From contig LR594585.1 of the NCBI GenBank assembly GCA_901538445.1, forward strand, positions 1,317,500 to 1,381,499: 64,000 nt of DNA, given 5' to 3'. Every line of letters starts with the position of its first letter. Position 1 is the first letter of the stretch. Source of the stretch: Gemmataceae bacterium (GTDB lineage Bacteria; Planctomycetota; Planctomycetia; Gemmatales; Gemmataceae). The notes below the pieces were generated by a model, which saw only the letters and a program-made list of their open reading frames with translations, was not told where the DNA came from and searched no databases. Both the position numbers and the translations under genes were made by a program. Shown here piece by piece: positions 50,706 through 59,544 of the stretch.

Positions 50706-51722
50706 ATGTCTGCCGAGCAACCGACCCCGCCCCAGGTGCAACCCGCACCGGTCGCTCCCCCGCCCGGCGACCCGGCGACGGCCCGGCTGGTGCGCGGCTA
50801 CCGGATCATGGCCTACGTGTCTGCCCTGGTCGCGGTCGCGGCGCTGGGGCTCGTGTGGTGGGTGATGAACCGGCCGGTCGTGGAGGACCTGGCGGTCCAC
50901 ACCCTGGACCGCGACAAGCAGTACCCGTTCGTCGTGGACGCCTACGGGTTCAAGTACCAGGGGCACACCGGCAACGTCATCGACGAGTACGTTCTCCGCT
51001 ACGGCGCGTGGGAGAAGGACCACCTGTTCTTCGTCCGGGACTACCTGAAGAACCTGAACGAGCCGAACGCGGTGGTGATCGACGTGGGCGCGAACACCGG
51101 GCACCACACGCTGTTCTACTCGCGGCACGCGGCCCGGGTGCTCGCGTTCGAGCCGTTCCCCCCGGTCATCGCCACGTTCAAGCAGAACCTGGCGCTCAAC
51201 CCGCACGTCACCAACGTCGAGTTGTGCGAGGTCGGGCTCGGCGACGCGAACGCCGAACTACCGTTCTCGGCCCCCGCCGACCTGAACCACGGTCAGGGCA
51301 CGTTCCGCGTGGGCGCGCCGATGAACCCGGCCATGAAGCAGCTCGACAAGAAGCTGCAAATTGTGATCGGCGACGAGTACCTCAAGGACAAGAACCTCGG
51401 GCCGGTCGCGTTCATCAAGGTGGACATCGAGGGGTTCGAGGAGGCGGCGCTGAAGGGACTGCGGCAGACGATGGAGAAGTACCGGCCGCTGCTCGAGGTC
51501 GAGGTGACGCCGCCGCCCACGGGCACCATCGACTCGCTCGACAAGCTCACGGCGCTGTTCCCAAAGGACTACGAGTTCTACGTGCTGCTCCGCAGCAACG
51601 ACGGCACGATCAAGGGCCGGTACCACCTGGTCAAGTTGGACTGGGCGGTACACTCCAAGAACGAGCAGATCGAACTCGTCGCGTGCCCGAAGGAGCGGCT
51701 CGCCGCGCTGCCGGGGAAGTAG
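50706..51722 (+). CDS. Membrane-anchored FkbM-family methyltransferase, copy 2
   Basis: The product has 338 residues from ATG 50706, AGGAG 7 nt upstream. It has the same layout as the preceding gene: Pro-rich start, one membrane helix (IMAYVSALVAVAALGLVWWV), segment FVVDAYGFKYQGHTGNVIDE, SAM loop VIDVGANTGHHTLFYS, and VDIEGFEEAALKGL. Long stretches are identical in both protein and DNA, so this is a tandem duplicate. Differences cluster at the N terminus and just before the C-terminal KERLAALPGK. The spacing of 100 nt suggests co-transcription. The two may form a heterodimer or act on related acceptors. Confidence 0.9.
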   Translation: MSAEQPTPPQVQPAPVAPPPGDPATARLVRGYRIMAYVSALVAVAALGLVWWVMNRPVVEDLAVHTLDRDKQYPFVVDAYGFKYQGHTGNVIDEYVLRYGAWEKDHLFFVRDYLKNLNEPNAVVIDVGANTGHHTLFYSRHAARVLAFEPFPPVIATFKQNLALNPHVTNVELCEVGLGDANAELPFSAPADLNHGQGTFRVGAPMNPAMKQLDKKLQIVIGDEYLKDKNLGPVAFIKVDIEGFEEAALKGLRQTMEKYRPLLEVEVTPPPTGTIDSLDKLTALFPKDYEFYVLLRSNDGTIKGRYHLVKLDWAVHSKNEQIELVACPKERLAALPGK

Positions 51723-51799
51723 CGGCGAGCGGCCCCGCCGTGCGGCCGATTGCATATCCTGACTCCGTGGGTCCGTCCTCATTGACTCGGGAACCGACG

Positions 51800-52120
51800 A
51801 TGGCCGGTGAGTTGAAGCCCCTGTCCCTCAAGCGGGTCGGCGACGGGCTCCAGGTCCAGTGGAGCGACGGCGTCACCACGGTCACCCCGTGGCGGACGCT
51901 CCGCAAGAACTGCCCGTGCGCCAGTTGCACCGAGGAGCGGGCCAAGCCGCCGGACCCGTTCCGCGTGCTGAGCCCGCAAGAGGTCGCGGCCGGCGCGCCG
52001 CAGCCTGTCGCCATGCAACCGGTCGGCCACTACGCGTACAAGATCACCTGGAACGACGGCCACGACACCGGCATCTACCCGGTCGAGCGGCTGCGCCAGC
52101 TCGGAGAAGAATCGAAATGA
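51800..52120 (+). CDS. DUF971 protein (GBBH-like N-terminal domain)
   Basis: The product has 106 residues from ATG 51800. Core LQVQWSDGVTTVTPWRTLRK NCPCASC (shown with a break), then VGHYAYKITWNDGHDTGIYP VERLR: the zinc-binding fold shared with the N-terminal part of gamma-butyrobetaine hydroxylase. The CPCASC cysteines plus a later His are the likely metal site. The DUF971 gene is often next to Mrp/ApbC, as here, with the stop and next start overlapping (ATGA). This suggests a role in Fe-S protein maturation or delivery. Confidence 0.88.
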   Translation: MAGELKPLSLKRVGDGLQVQWSDGVTTVTPWRTLRKNCPCASCTEERAKPPDPFRVLSPQEVAAGAPQPVAMQPVGHYAYKITWNDGHDTGIYPVERLRQLGEESK

Positions 52121-52926
52121 ACCCCGGAATGCCCCAGAAGTTGTCCCTGCCCGGCGTGAAGCAGGTCGTGGCGGTCGCGAGCGGGAAGGGCGGCGTGGGC
52201 AAGTCCACGGTCGCCGCGAACCTCGCGATGGCGCTCCACATGAGCGGCAAGAGCGTCGGCCTCATGGACGCCGACATCTACGGCCCGTCGGTGCCGATCA
52301 TGTTCGGGCTCGGCAAGGTGGACCAGAACACCACCCCGTTCCCGATCGAGAAGTTCGGCATCCGGCTGATGAGCATGGGGTTCCTGATCGGGACCGAGCA
52401 GGCGATGATCTGGCGCGGCCCGAAGGTCGCGCAGGCGGTGCAGTCGTTCCTCGCGCAGATCGACTGGGGCACCCTGGACTACCTCATCATCGACCTACCC
52501 CCCGGCACCGGCGACGCGCAGCTCACGCTGAGCCAGAGCGCCCCGCTCACCGGCGCGGTGATCGTGACCACCCCCGGCGAGGTGAGCCTGATCGACGCCC
52601 GCAAGGGGGTGAAGATGTTCCGCGAGGTGCGGGTGCCGATCCTCGGCATCGTCGAGAACATGAGCTACTTCACCGACGCGGCCGGGACCAAGACGCCGAT
52701 CTTCGGCGTGGGGGGCGGGATGAAGCTGGCGCTGGAGAGCAACGCCCCGTTCCTGGGCGAGTTGCCGATCGACCCGCGGGTCGCGCAGTGCGGCGACGCC
52801 GGCGAGCCGATGGTGCGGAAGTACCCGGACGCGCCGATCGCCAAGTCCTACGTCGCGCTGGCGGCCGCCGTGGACGCCGCCGCGACCGCGGCGAACGCTT
52901 CTGGCTTGCCGGCCGTGGAACTGTGA
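52117..52926 (+). CDS. Mrp/ApbC-family P-loop ATPase lacking the C-x-x-C motif
   Basis: The product has 269 residues from ATG 52117, overlapping the DUF971 stop by 4 nt. Deviant Walker A SGKGGVGKST (about 22-31), MDADIYGPSVP, DLPPGTGDAQLTLSQ and GIVENMSYF are Mrp/ApbC hallmarks; the family carries Fe-S clusters to apo-proteins as a homodimer. In typical members ENMSYF is followed by C-x-x-C, which holds the bridging cluster. Here the segment is TDAAGTKTPIFGVGGG with no cysteine. Cluster binding by the usual mode is thus doubtful, and the DUF971 partner's cysteines may compensate. It lacks the N-terminal MIP18-like domain. Confidence 0.9.
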   Translation: MNPGMPQKLSLPGVKQVVAVASGKGGVGKSTVAANLAMALHMSGKSVGLMDADIYGPSVPIMFGLGKVDQNTTPFPIEKFGIRLMSMGFLIGTEQAMIWRGPKVAQAVQSFLAQIDWGTLDYLIIDLPPGTGDAQLTLSQSAPLTGAVIVTTPGEVSLIDARKGVKMFREVRVPILGIVENMSYFTDAAGTKTPIFGVGGGMKLALESNAPFLGELPIDPRVAQCGDAGEPMVRKYPDAPIAKSYVALAAAVDAAATAANASGLPAVEL

Positions 52927-52936
52927 CCTTGGTTCT

Positions 52937-53008
52937 TGGCGAGCGGGGGGACGTGAGTCCCCCGGTAATCCGAGATCCAACCGGGGGACTCACGTCCCCC
53001 GCTCGCCA
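52937..53008. repeat. Palindromic repeat, family A copy 2
   Basis: Arms 52937-52966 and 52980-53008 are perfectly complementary apart from one extra G in the left arm. The stem is the same as at 2659-2735. It fills the gap between convergent stops at 52926 and 53015, leaving 7-11 nt each side, and is a likely bidirectional terminator. Confidence 0.88.
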
Positions 53009-53014
53009 GTTCGA

Positions 53015-55387
53015 CTACTTCGGGTAGCCGAGGTGCGTCTTGAGGAAGTCGAACGTGCCCTTCGCCCGGATCTCGTGGCCGCCGGGGAAGAACTCGATGG
53101 CCGTGCGGTCGCCGAGCTTCAACCGGTTCTGGTACAGGTAGCGGACCTTCGCGTGCTCGGACGCGACCATCTCGTCGGTGCCGACGCCGTCGTCGTGGCC
53201 CCGCTCGACCATGAACGGCCGCGGCGCGATCAGGTACGCCATCTCCGCGTAGTTGAACGTGTTCCCCAGGTCGAACTCGTACATCTCGTACTCGCCGGTC
53301 CACATGTAGCTGCGGTCCAGGTCCACCGACACCATCTTGCCGACCCACTCGTTGAAGTCTCCGGAGCAGATCGACAGGCAGTACCGCTTCTCGACGGCGG
53401 GTACGCGCATGGCCGTCTTCCCGCCGTAGCTGAGCCCGTAGAACGCGATCCGCTTCCGGTCCACGTTCGGGAGCGCTTCGAGCCAGTCGAGTGTTCGCTG
53501 GTGCTGCCGGATGATGAAGCTGAACAGCGACAGCTTGAGCGGGTTCGCCTTGCGCTGGAGTTGGCGGAACTCAGCCTTGCCGTAGTACGGGTTCTGCGGG
53601 GCGTACACGACGTACCCGAGTTCGACGAGCCGCCGCGAGAACTGGTTGTAGACGACGCGCTTCGGCTCCGGGTCGATGGTGTGCCGCGGCGTGCCTTCGA
53701 GCCCGTGCTGGCACACGACCACCGGCCGCTTCTCGCCGGGCTTCAGGTCTTTGGGTAGCAGCAAGATGCCCTGCGCGAACACGTCTTGGTACACGTCGAG
53801 CATCACCTCGTAGCCGGTGAACTTCGGCTCGTCGTACACCTGCCGCGTTCGCGGGTTGAGCGGCACGGTCGGCTCGGGGAGCTTGCCGATGACCTCGGCG
53901 TGCAGGTACTCGCGGTACCAGTCGCACGACTTCTCCCACGCCTCGGGCGAACTCGCGTCGGCCTTCTTCCAGAACTCTTTGCGGGTGGCGTCGCCGTCGC
54001 GCCACAGCTTCTGGACGTGCGCGACGAGCTGATCGAACTGCCGCTTGTGCCGCACCGCCGGGTCGAAGTTCTTGCGGGCGTCGACCGGCGGCTTGCCGGG
54101 CTCGACCGGCTGCGCGTCCTTGCCGACGTGGCGCTCAACGAGTGCCTTGAAGGTCGATTCGAGCCCCGGCCCGCGGAACACCTCCGGTGCGGCCGGCCCC
54201 TTCGGTTCGAGATCGACCGTCCCGGTGAGTCCGAAGAACAGGTGGCTCTTCTCCCGCGGAAACTTCCACGCCGCCGCGAGCGGGCCGAGCACGCGGCCCA
54301 TCTCTTCCTTGACCGTGTTGAACCCCGCGGCCTCGATCTTCCCCGGCGCGGCCCCGGCGCGACCGGGCCTCGCGGCCGGCCCGGCGTCGGCGGCGAACGG
54401 CGTGGCCTCGACGATCACCGACCGCGGGAAGACCAACCGCAGGACGTCGGCGTCGGCGAACTCGGTGAGGAGCCCCCAGACGTTCCGGTAAATCGGCTCG
54501 CCCGCGACCTTCTCCCGCGGGCCGAACGCGCCGCTCACGACGGCCGTTGAGATGCGCTCGTCGAGCGCCGCGGCGTACAGCGCGACCAACCCGCCCTCGC
54601 CGAACCCGAACACGAGCACCGGGTGGTGCTCCTTATCGCGGGCGGCCCAGTCCACGACCGCGAGCACCTTCTGCACCTCGTACCCGAGGAGCGTGCGGCC
54701 CATCTCGAACGCCATGCGGTGAACGAACTCCCGGTGCGGCTGGTTCGTGGCGCGCCGGAGTTGCGGGCTGGCCGAGAGTTCGTCCTTGCGGTCGATGAGC
54801 ACGGGTACGACGACGCGGAACCCGTTCTCCGCGAGGTGCCGGGCGAACCGGGCGCGCTCGGCAACGCCCGGTGCGAGCCCGACGATCTGCTCGGGGGTCT
54901 GATCGGCGTCCGGAAGCGCGACGACCGTGGCGACCGCCTTCCCCTTCGGTTCGAGGAGCAACCCTTCGCCGTCCACGCCCGGCAGCACGGCCCAGCGCAC
55001 GGCGTACACCTTGTACTTGTCGGCCTCGGCGACGAGTGCGGGTTGGTCGGGGCCGCCGACGTACTCCAGGTTCGGCGGCAGCCGCTGCTCGACGACGCCG
55101 AGGCACTTGCGCAGGCGCTCGCGGTTCGGCGCGACCGACTTCGCGTAGTTCTCGGGCGAGGAGAAGTCGGGTTGCCACGCCGCATCACGTGCCTTCGCCG
55201 AGGCGGCGGTCCCGCGGTCGAGGTACGCGTGGATGCCGGCGACCATCTTCGCGGCGAGGTCGCCGTCTTCCGTGAGCGGCTTCGTGCCCGGCAGCGGCTC
55301 GGCAGCAGGGGCAAGATTGATGAACCGCAGAGTCACAGAGACCACAGAGAGCAGCCGAATACCGAGGGAAGACGCAGTTTTGAACAT
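53015..55387 (-). CDS. Exported two-module alpha/beta hydrolase
   Basis: The product has 790 residues from ATG 55387, with AGGAG 11 nt upstream. Signal peptide MFKTASSLGIRLLSVVSVTL..., ending near APAAEP; its core is encoded by repeat DNA (55319-55442). Two alpha/beta-hydrolase modules follow. The first has VLVFGFGEGGLVALYA, where Glu replaces the nucleophilic Ser. The second has RIAFYGLSYGGKTAMR with a normal nucleophile Ser and a late His in MVERGHDDGV. The family is common in planctomycetes and resembles dienelactone hydrolases and acetyl-xylan esterases. A secreted carbohydrate esterase role is likely, substrate unknown. Confidence 0.85.
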   Translation of the reverse strand: MFKTASSLGIRLLSVVSVTLRFINLAPAAEPLPGTKPLTEDGDLAAKMVAGIHAYLDRGTAASAKARDAAWQPDFSSPENYAKSVAPNRERLRKCLGVVEQRLPPNLEYVGGPDQPALVAEADKYKVYAVRWAVLPGVDGEGLLLEPKGKAVATVVALPDADQTPEQIVGLAPGVAERARFARHLAENGFRVVVPVLIDRKDELSASPQLRRATNQPHREFVHRMAFEMGRTLLGYEVQKVLAVVDWAARDKEHHPVLVFGFGEGGLVALYAAALDERISTAVVSGAFGPREKVAGEPIYRNVWGLLTEFADADVLRLVFPRSVIVEATPFAADAGPAARPGRAGAAPGKIEAAGFNTVKEEMGRVLGPLAAAWKFPREKSHLFFGLTGTVDLEPKGPAAPEVFRGPGLESTFKALVERHVGKDAQPVEPGKPPVDARKNFDPAVRHKRQFDQLVAHVQKLWRDGDATRKEFWKKADASSPEAWEKSCDWYREYLHAEVIGKLPEPTVPLNPRTRQVYDEPKFTGYEVMLDVYQDVFAQGILLLPKDLKPGEKRPVVVCQHGLEGTPRHTIDPEPKRVVYNQFSRRLVELGYVVYAPQNPYYGKAEFRQLQRKANPLKLSLFSFIIRQHQRTLDWLEALPNVDRKRIAFYGLSYGGKTAMRVPAVEKRYCLSICSGDFNEWVGKMVSVDLDRSYMWTGEYEMYEFDLGNTFNYAEMAYLIAPRPFMVERGHDDGVGTDEMVASEHAKVRYLYQNRLKLGDRTAIEFFPGGHEIRAKGTFDFLKTHLGYPK

Positions 55388-55442
55388 GGGCTCTTCTCCT
55401 GGTTGTTCTGTCTCTGTGCTCTCTGTGACTCTGTGGTTCATC
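55319..55442. repeat. Inverted repeat spanning the start of the hydrolase gene
   Basis: Arms 55319-55350 and 55411-55442 match at 30 of 32 positions (GATGAACC(G/A)CAGAGTCACAGAG...). The ribosome-binding site and start codon lie between the arms. The left arm encodes residues 13-23 of the signal peptide. CACAGAG/CTCTGTG-rich repeats of this kind are otherwise intergenic. Confidence 0.85.
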
Positions 55443-55457
55443 CTGCTTCCCTTCTCC

Positions 55458-56612
55458 TCAAAACAGTTCCAGCACCGGTGCGGCCGGGTACACCGCGACC
55501 GGTTTTCCGTCGGGGCCGGGAATGGTCGCGTCGTGGGGCACGCCGAGCGCGTGGAACACGCTCGCGACCAGGTCTTCCGGCGTGACGGGCCGGTCGGTGG
55601 GTTCGGTGCCGCGCGAGTCGGTGCGGCCGATCACGCGGCCGCCCTGCACGCCGCCGCCGGCGACGAGTGCGGTCCACGCACCGGCCCAGTGGTCGCGGCC
55701 GCCGTTGGCGTTCAGCAGCGGCGTGCGGCCGAACTCGCCCGTCGCGACGACGAGCGTCGTGTCGAGCAGGCCGCGTTCGTCGAGATCGGTGAGCAGCGCC
55801 GCAAGCGCCGCGTCAAAGCTCGGCGCGACGGTGTCGCGGATGTCGCTCAGGTCGGTGCGGAGCGACCCGCCGTCGGCGTGGCAGTCCCATGACGGCTCAT
55901 CGAACACCGTTGAGAACTGGTTGATGGTGACAAAACGCCCCAGGTGGAATTGGGCCTCATCCTGCACCTGCGCTGAGCAATTCTGGCCGAACGCACTCAT
56001 TCCGTATCGCGGGTCGAGATCAAAGTGTTTCCGCAGGTCTCCAATCGCAAAGAACTCATCCGTCCAGCCAACCCCGCCGTACCACGGCACTCGTTCGCCA
56101 AGGAAACCGGGGCCAAAACCCTGACCGATGCGAATGCCGGTCTCGACGTGCGGGACCGGGCAAACGAAGTGACGGGGCGGGAACATCGTCCGCTGTGTGT
56201 CGCCCTTCAGGTGCATCATCACGCAGCCCACGCTCGGCCACTCGGGGCCGTCGCGGAAGAGGCGGCCGGTGTTGAGCAGTTGCAGTCCGGCCTCGTGGAC
56301 CGGCGGGGCCGTGTGGTGCATCGACCGCACCATCGCGAACTTGTCGGTGAGCGTCGCGAGCTTCGGGAACAGCTCGCTCAGGTGGACACCGGGCGTCTTC
56401 GTCTGGATCGCGCCGAACGGGCCGCGGTACTCGGCCGGCGCGTTCGGCTTCGGGTCAAACGTGTCGAGGTGCGGCGGGCCGCCGATCATGTTGATGAAGA
56501 TGCACGACTTCGCCTTGCCGAGCGACCGCGGGGTGCGGGCGGTCCCGAGAGCGGGCAGCACGGTCGCGGCGGCGGTGGCGGCGAGAAACTCGCGGCGGGT
56601 GGGAGTTGTCAT
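55458..56612 (-). CDS. DUF1501 family protein
   Basis: The product has 384 residues. The N terminus TRREFLAATAAATVLPALG looks like a twin-arginine-type export signal. DUF1501 proteins have a sulfatase/phosphatase-like fold and abound in planctomycetes, usually next to DUF1549/DUF1553 genes, which are absent here. Visible marks: NMIGGPPHLDTFDPKP, VRSMHHTAPPVHEAGLQLLN TG (shown in part), WDCHADGGSLRTDL, and VVATGEFGRTPLLNANGGRD HW (shown in part). A segment of about 250 nt (55890-56140) is noticeably less GC-rich than the rest. Enzymatic activity is unproven. Confidence 0.92.
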   Translation of the reverse strand: MTTPTRREFLAATAAATVLPALGTARTPRSLGKAKSCIFINMIGGPPHLDTFDPKPNAPAEYRGPFGAIQTKTPGVHLSELFPKLATLTDKFAMVRSMHHTAPPVHEAGLQLLNTGRLFRDGPEWPSVGCVMMHLKGDTQRTMFPPRHFVCPVPHVETGIRIGQGFGPGFLGERVPWYGGVGWTDEFFAIGDLRKHFDLDPRYGMSAFGQNCSAQVQDEAQFHLGRFVTINQFSTVFDEPSWDCHADGGSLRTDLSDIRDTVAPSFDAALAALLTDLDERGLLDTTLVVATGEFGRTPLLNANGGRDHWAGAWTALVAGGGVQGGRVIGRTDSRGTEPTDRPVTPEDLVASVFHALGVPHDATIPGPDGKPVAVYPAAPVLELF

Positions 56613-56693
56613 GGGTCACTCGGTGGGTGGCGTGCCCACATCGTAACCCCACCGGCGCGAGATGCAACGCGCCTGAAACTGACTCGACGATTT

Positions 56694-56767
56694 GGCGAGC
56701 CGCCCCGGTCACGGGGCGGGTGTGTAAGCGATCTCCGGAACCCGCCCCGTGACCGGGGCGGCTCGCC
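56694..56767. repeat. Palindromic repeat, family D copy 1
   Basis: Perfect 27-bp arms GGCGAGCCGCCCCGGTCACG GGGCGGG (56694-56720, shown with a break) and complement (56741-56767), 20-nt loop. It ends 18 nt beyond the stop (56785) of the phosphohexomutase gene, in the expected terminator position on the minus strand. A decayed relative is at 33006. Confidence 0.9.
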
Positions 56768-56784
56768 TCAGAAGCTGCCTCGGC

Positions 56785-58137
56785 TCACACCCCCGTGACG
56801 ACGGCCCCGGCGGCGTCGCACAGTTCGCGGGTCTGCTCCTCGGTGGGTGCCTCTGCGATCACCCGCACGACCGGCTCGGTGTTGCTCCCGCGGACGTGCA
56901 GCCACCAGTCGGGGCCGTCGAGCCGCAGGCCGTCCACGGTGTTCACGCGGGCGTCGGGCCAGCGGGATTTGAGTGCGTCGAACGCCGCGGTCAACTTGTC
57001 GCGTGCTACCTCGTACTTCGTCTTCAGCATCGCGTACTTCGGCAGTTCTGCGACGAGTTGCGAGAAAGGCTTCTTGTCCTCGGCCATCAGCGACAGGATG
57101 AACGCCATGCCGGCGAGCGGGTCGCGGACCCAGCCGACCCGCGGGTCGATCACCCCGCCGTTCCCCTCGCCGCCGATGAGCGCGTTCGTCTCGCGCATCA
57201 TCGCGACCACGTTCGCCTCGCCGACCGCCGAGCGGTGGCACGGGCACCCGGCCTTGAACGCGATGTCCTCGACCATCCGCGACGTGGACATGTTGATGAC
57301 CACCGGCCTGCTCTCCTGCCGCAGCCGCCACTTCACCGCCAGCGCCAGCGTCGCCTCCTCACTCACGCACGCCCCGGTCTCGTCGATGAGCGCGAGCCGG
57401 TCCGAGTCCGGATCGAGCACGAACCCGACGGCCGATTCGGACTGCGGCACCCACGGGGCGACGTCAACGAGGTGCGCCGGGATCGGCTCGGGCGGGTGCG
57501 CGAACCGGCCGGTCGGGTCGCACTCGAACTGCACGACGGCGCACCCGAGGTCTTGCAGGAGCGTCGTGCCGATGGGGCCGCCCGCCCCGGCGTTGGCGTC
57601 GAGGAACACGCGGAACGCCTGGCTCGCGACCATTGCGACGCTGACCGTGTCGAGCACGGCCGTTGCGTGGTCGCGCTCGACCTGCGGGGGCACGCGGGTG
57701 GTGCCGATGCCGTCCCACCCCGGCCGCGGGAAGTCGCCCGACTCGTACAACCCGCGGATCACGGCCCCGGCCTCGGCGCTCAGCACAGCACCGTCGGCCC
57801 CGAACATCTTCAGCCCGTTCCACGGCGCCGGGTTGTGGCTCGCGGTGATCTGGATGCCGCCGGCCGCCTGGAGTTGCCGCACCGCGAACCCGCAGGTGGG
57901 GGTCGGGGCGATGCCGATGTCCTCGACGGTACAGCCGAGTTCGAGCAGGCCGGCGATGACGGCGGGCCGGAGCATGTCGCCGCTCGGGCGGCCATCGCGG
58001 CACACCACGACGGTCTTCCCCGCGACCGTGGACCCGAACGCCGCGGCGAACCGCGCGGCGACGCTGGCCGTGAGCCCCCGGCCCACGACCCCGCGGACCC
58101 CGGACACGGACACGATGAGGCTGCTCGGCTCGGACAT
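56785..58137 (-). CDS. Phosphohexomutase (phosphoglucosamine/phosphomannomutase family)
   Basis: The product has 450 residues, normal for the family, which moves phosphate between C1 and C6 of hexoses or glucosamine. Motifs in order: SGVRG (12-16), phospho-serine Ser100 in TASHNP, metal loop DPDSDR, sugar loop GEGNGGVI and phosphate-binding RGSNTEP near the C terminus. GEGNGG is typical of archaeal-type phosphoglucosamine mutases and their bacterial relatives rather than classic GlmM (GEQSGH). Substrate could be glucosamine- or mannose-phosphate; wall-precursor or glycan synthesis is inferred. Confidence 0.92.
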   Translation of the reverse strand: MSEPSSLIVSVSGVRGVVGRGLTASVAARFAAAFGSTVAGKTVVVCRDGRPSGDMLRPAVIAGLLELGCTVEDIGIAPTPTCGFAVRQLQAAGGIQITASHNPAPWNGLKMFGADGAVLSAEAGAVIRGLYESGDFPRPGWDGIGTTRVPPQVERDHATAVLDTVSVAMVASQAFRVFLDANAGAGGPIGTTLLQDLGCAVVQFECDPTGRFAHPPEPIPAHLVDVAPWVPQSESAVGFVLDPDSDRLALIDETGACVSEEATLALAVKWRLRQESRPVVINMSTSRMVEDIAFKAGCPCHRSAVGEANVVAMMRETNALIGGEGNGGVIDPRVGWVRDPLAGMAFILSLMAEDKKPFSQLVAELPKYAMLKTKYEVARDKLTAAFDALKSRWPDARVNTVDGLRLDGPDWWLHVRGSNTEPVVRVIAEAPTEEQTRELCDAAGAVVTGV

Positions 58138-58180
58138 TCGCGGTTCCTTGCGATGGGACGGGGCGACGGCGAGGGCAATT

Positions 58181-59544
58181 CTACGAGAGCGGCCGCGGCC
58201 CGGTGCCTTCTGTGGGCCACGCGATGCGGTCGAACAGCGCCCGCAGCTTGCGGCCGCGGGAAGGGTTGATCGCGGCGAGGTGTGCGACCCGGCCCGCGAG
58301 GTGTGCCCGGAAGTCGGCGCGGCCCTCGCGGTTCTGCCCGGCCGGCCCGCGGCGCACGCAGTTGGTCAGCGTCGCCTTCAGCAGATCGAAGTCGGCACGC
58401 GGCACGTTCGGGTGCGCGTTCACCACCACGCCCGTCACCGTCTGCCGGCGGCCGCGCCGCATCACGCGCGTCTTGCGGAAGTTCAGCGCGAACCCCTCCT
58501 CCCCGGCGACCACCGCGACCTCGCGCGAGCCGCTTCGCCCGTCGCGCGAGGTCGCGGTCGCCCGAGAACGTGAGGTCGTCCGCGTACCGGGTGTAGCTGA
58601 CGCCGAGCCGGGCCGCGAGCCCGGCGAGCCGGCGGTCGAGCCGGTGCGCTGCGAGGTTCGCGAGCGCCGGCGACGTCGGCGCGCCTTGCGGCAGGTGCCG
58701 GTCCGACAGCCGCAGCCGCGTCGCGTGTTCGGAGCCGTCGGGAGCGGGGTGCGGCCGCGCGTCCCAGATGTCCGCCGGCGTCCTTGTCGTGCAGAGCCCC
58801 GTCAGCAACCGCGCGACCGTCTCGGGGTAGCCGACGGAGCGGAAGATGCGGCAGACGCGCGCCGCCGGGACCGACGGGAAGAAGTCCGCGAGGTCGATTC
58901 ACCACGACCGCCCGCCCGCAGTGCGCGGCCGCGTTCGTGACCGCCGAGTGCCCGGTGCGGAACCCGTGTGCCGCGGGGTGCGGTGTGATCACGTTGAGAA
59001 TCTGTTCGAGGATCGCCCGCTGGATGTTCTTGAGCGGGAGCCTGGGAATCTCCAGCAACCGCGTGCGACCGTGGACCTTTGGAACCCATCGATAGCGATA
59101 CAGCCGCAGCGGCCCGCTCGGGTGCGTGCGGTTGCGGCCGCTCACGTCGGCGAGCCATTCGAGCCGGCCCACCTCCACGCCGAGCCACGCGGCGAGTTGG
59201 TCCGCGGTCGCGAGCGCCGGGACGGCGGCCGGCCCGAGCCACGGCGGCGGGCTCATCGCGGGCCGGCCCGCCTTCCGCCTCCCGACCGTGAGGCCGCGCT
59301 CGCGGCGAGCGAGGGCACGCGCGACGCCGGGGTCGTCGGTGAGGAACAGGGTCAGGAGCGCGAAGTCGGGTTGAGCGGGGAAGCGCGCGAGGAGTCGGTC
59401 GAACAGGCCCGGCACGCGGATCGGGTGCTCGGCCGTTGCGCGCGAGAATGAAGCACGCAGCCCCACGAGAGCCCACTCGCCCGACCGCAGTGCGCCGGTG
59501 AGTGAGTACAGGAACCGCTGTCGGTCGAACGGCGGGGTTGACAT
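58181..59544 (-). pseudogene. Retron-type reverse transcriptase broken by two frameshifts
   Basis: The intact product would be about 450 residues from ATG 59544. Frame 1 runs to about 58899: the N-terminal part with LAAWLGVEVGRLEWLADVSG, RYRWVPKVHGRTRLLEIPR and PAAHGFRTGHSAVTNAAAH. Frame 2 then encodes IDLADFFPSVPAARV, LPQGAPTSPALANLAAH and the catalytic YTRYADDLTFSGD. Frame 3, from about 58527 to TAG 58181, encodes GFALNFRKTRVMRRGRRQTV TGVVVN (shown with a break). The first shift looks like one extra A in GTGAATCGAC; the second lies at about 58527. It resembles myxobacterial and planctomycete retron RTs. It may be a pseudogene, or a product of sequence error. Confidence 0.85.
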
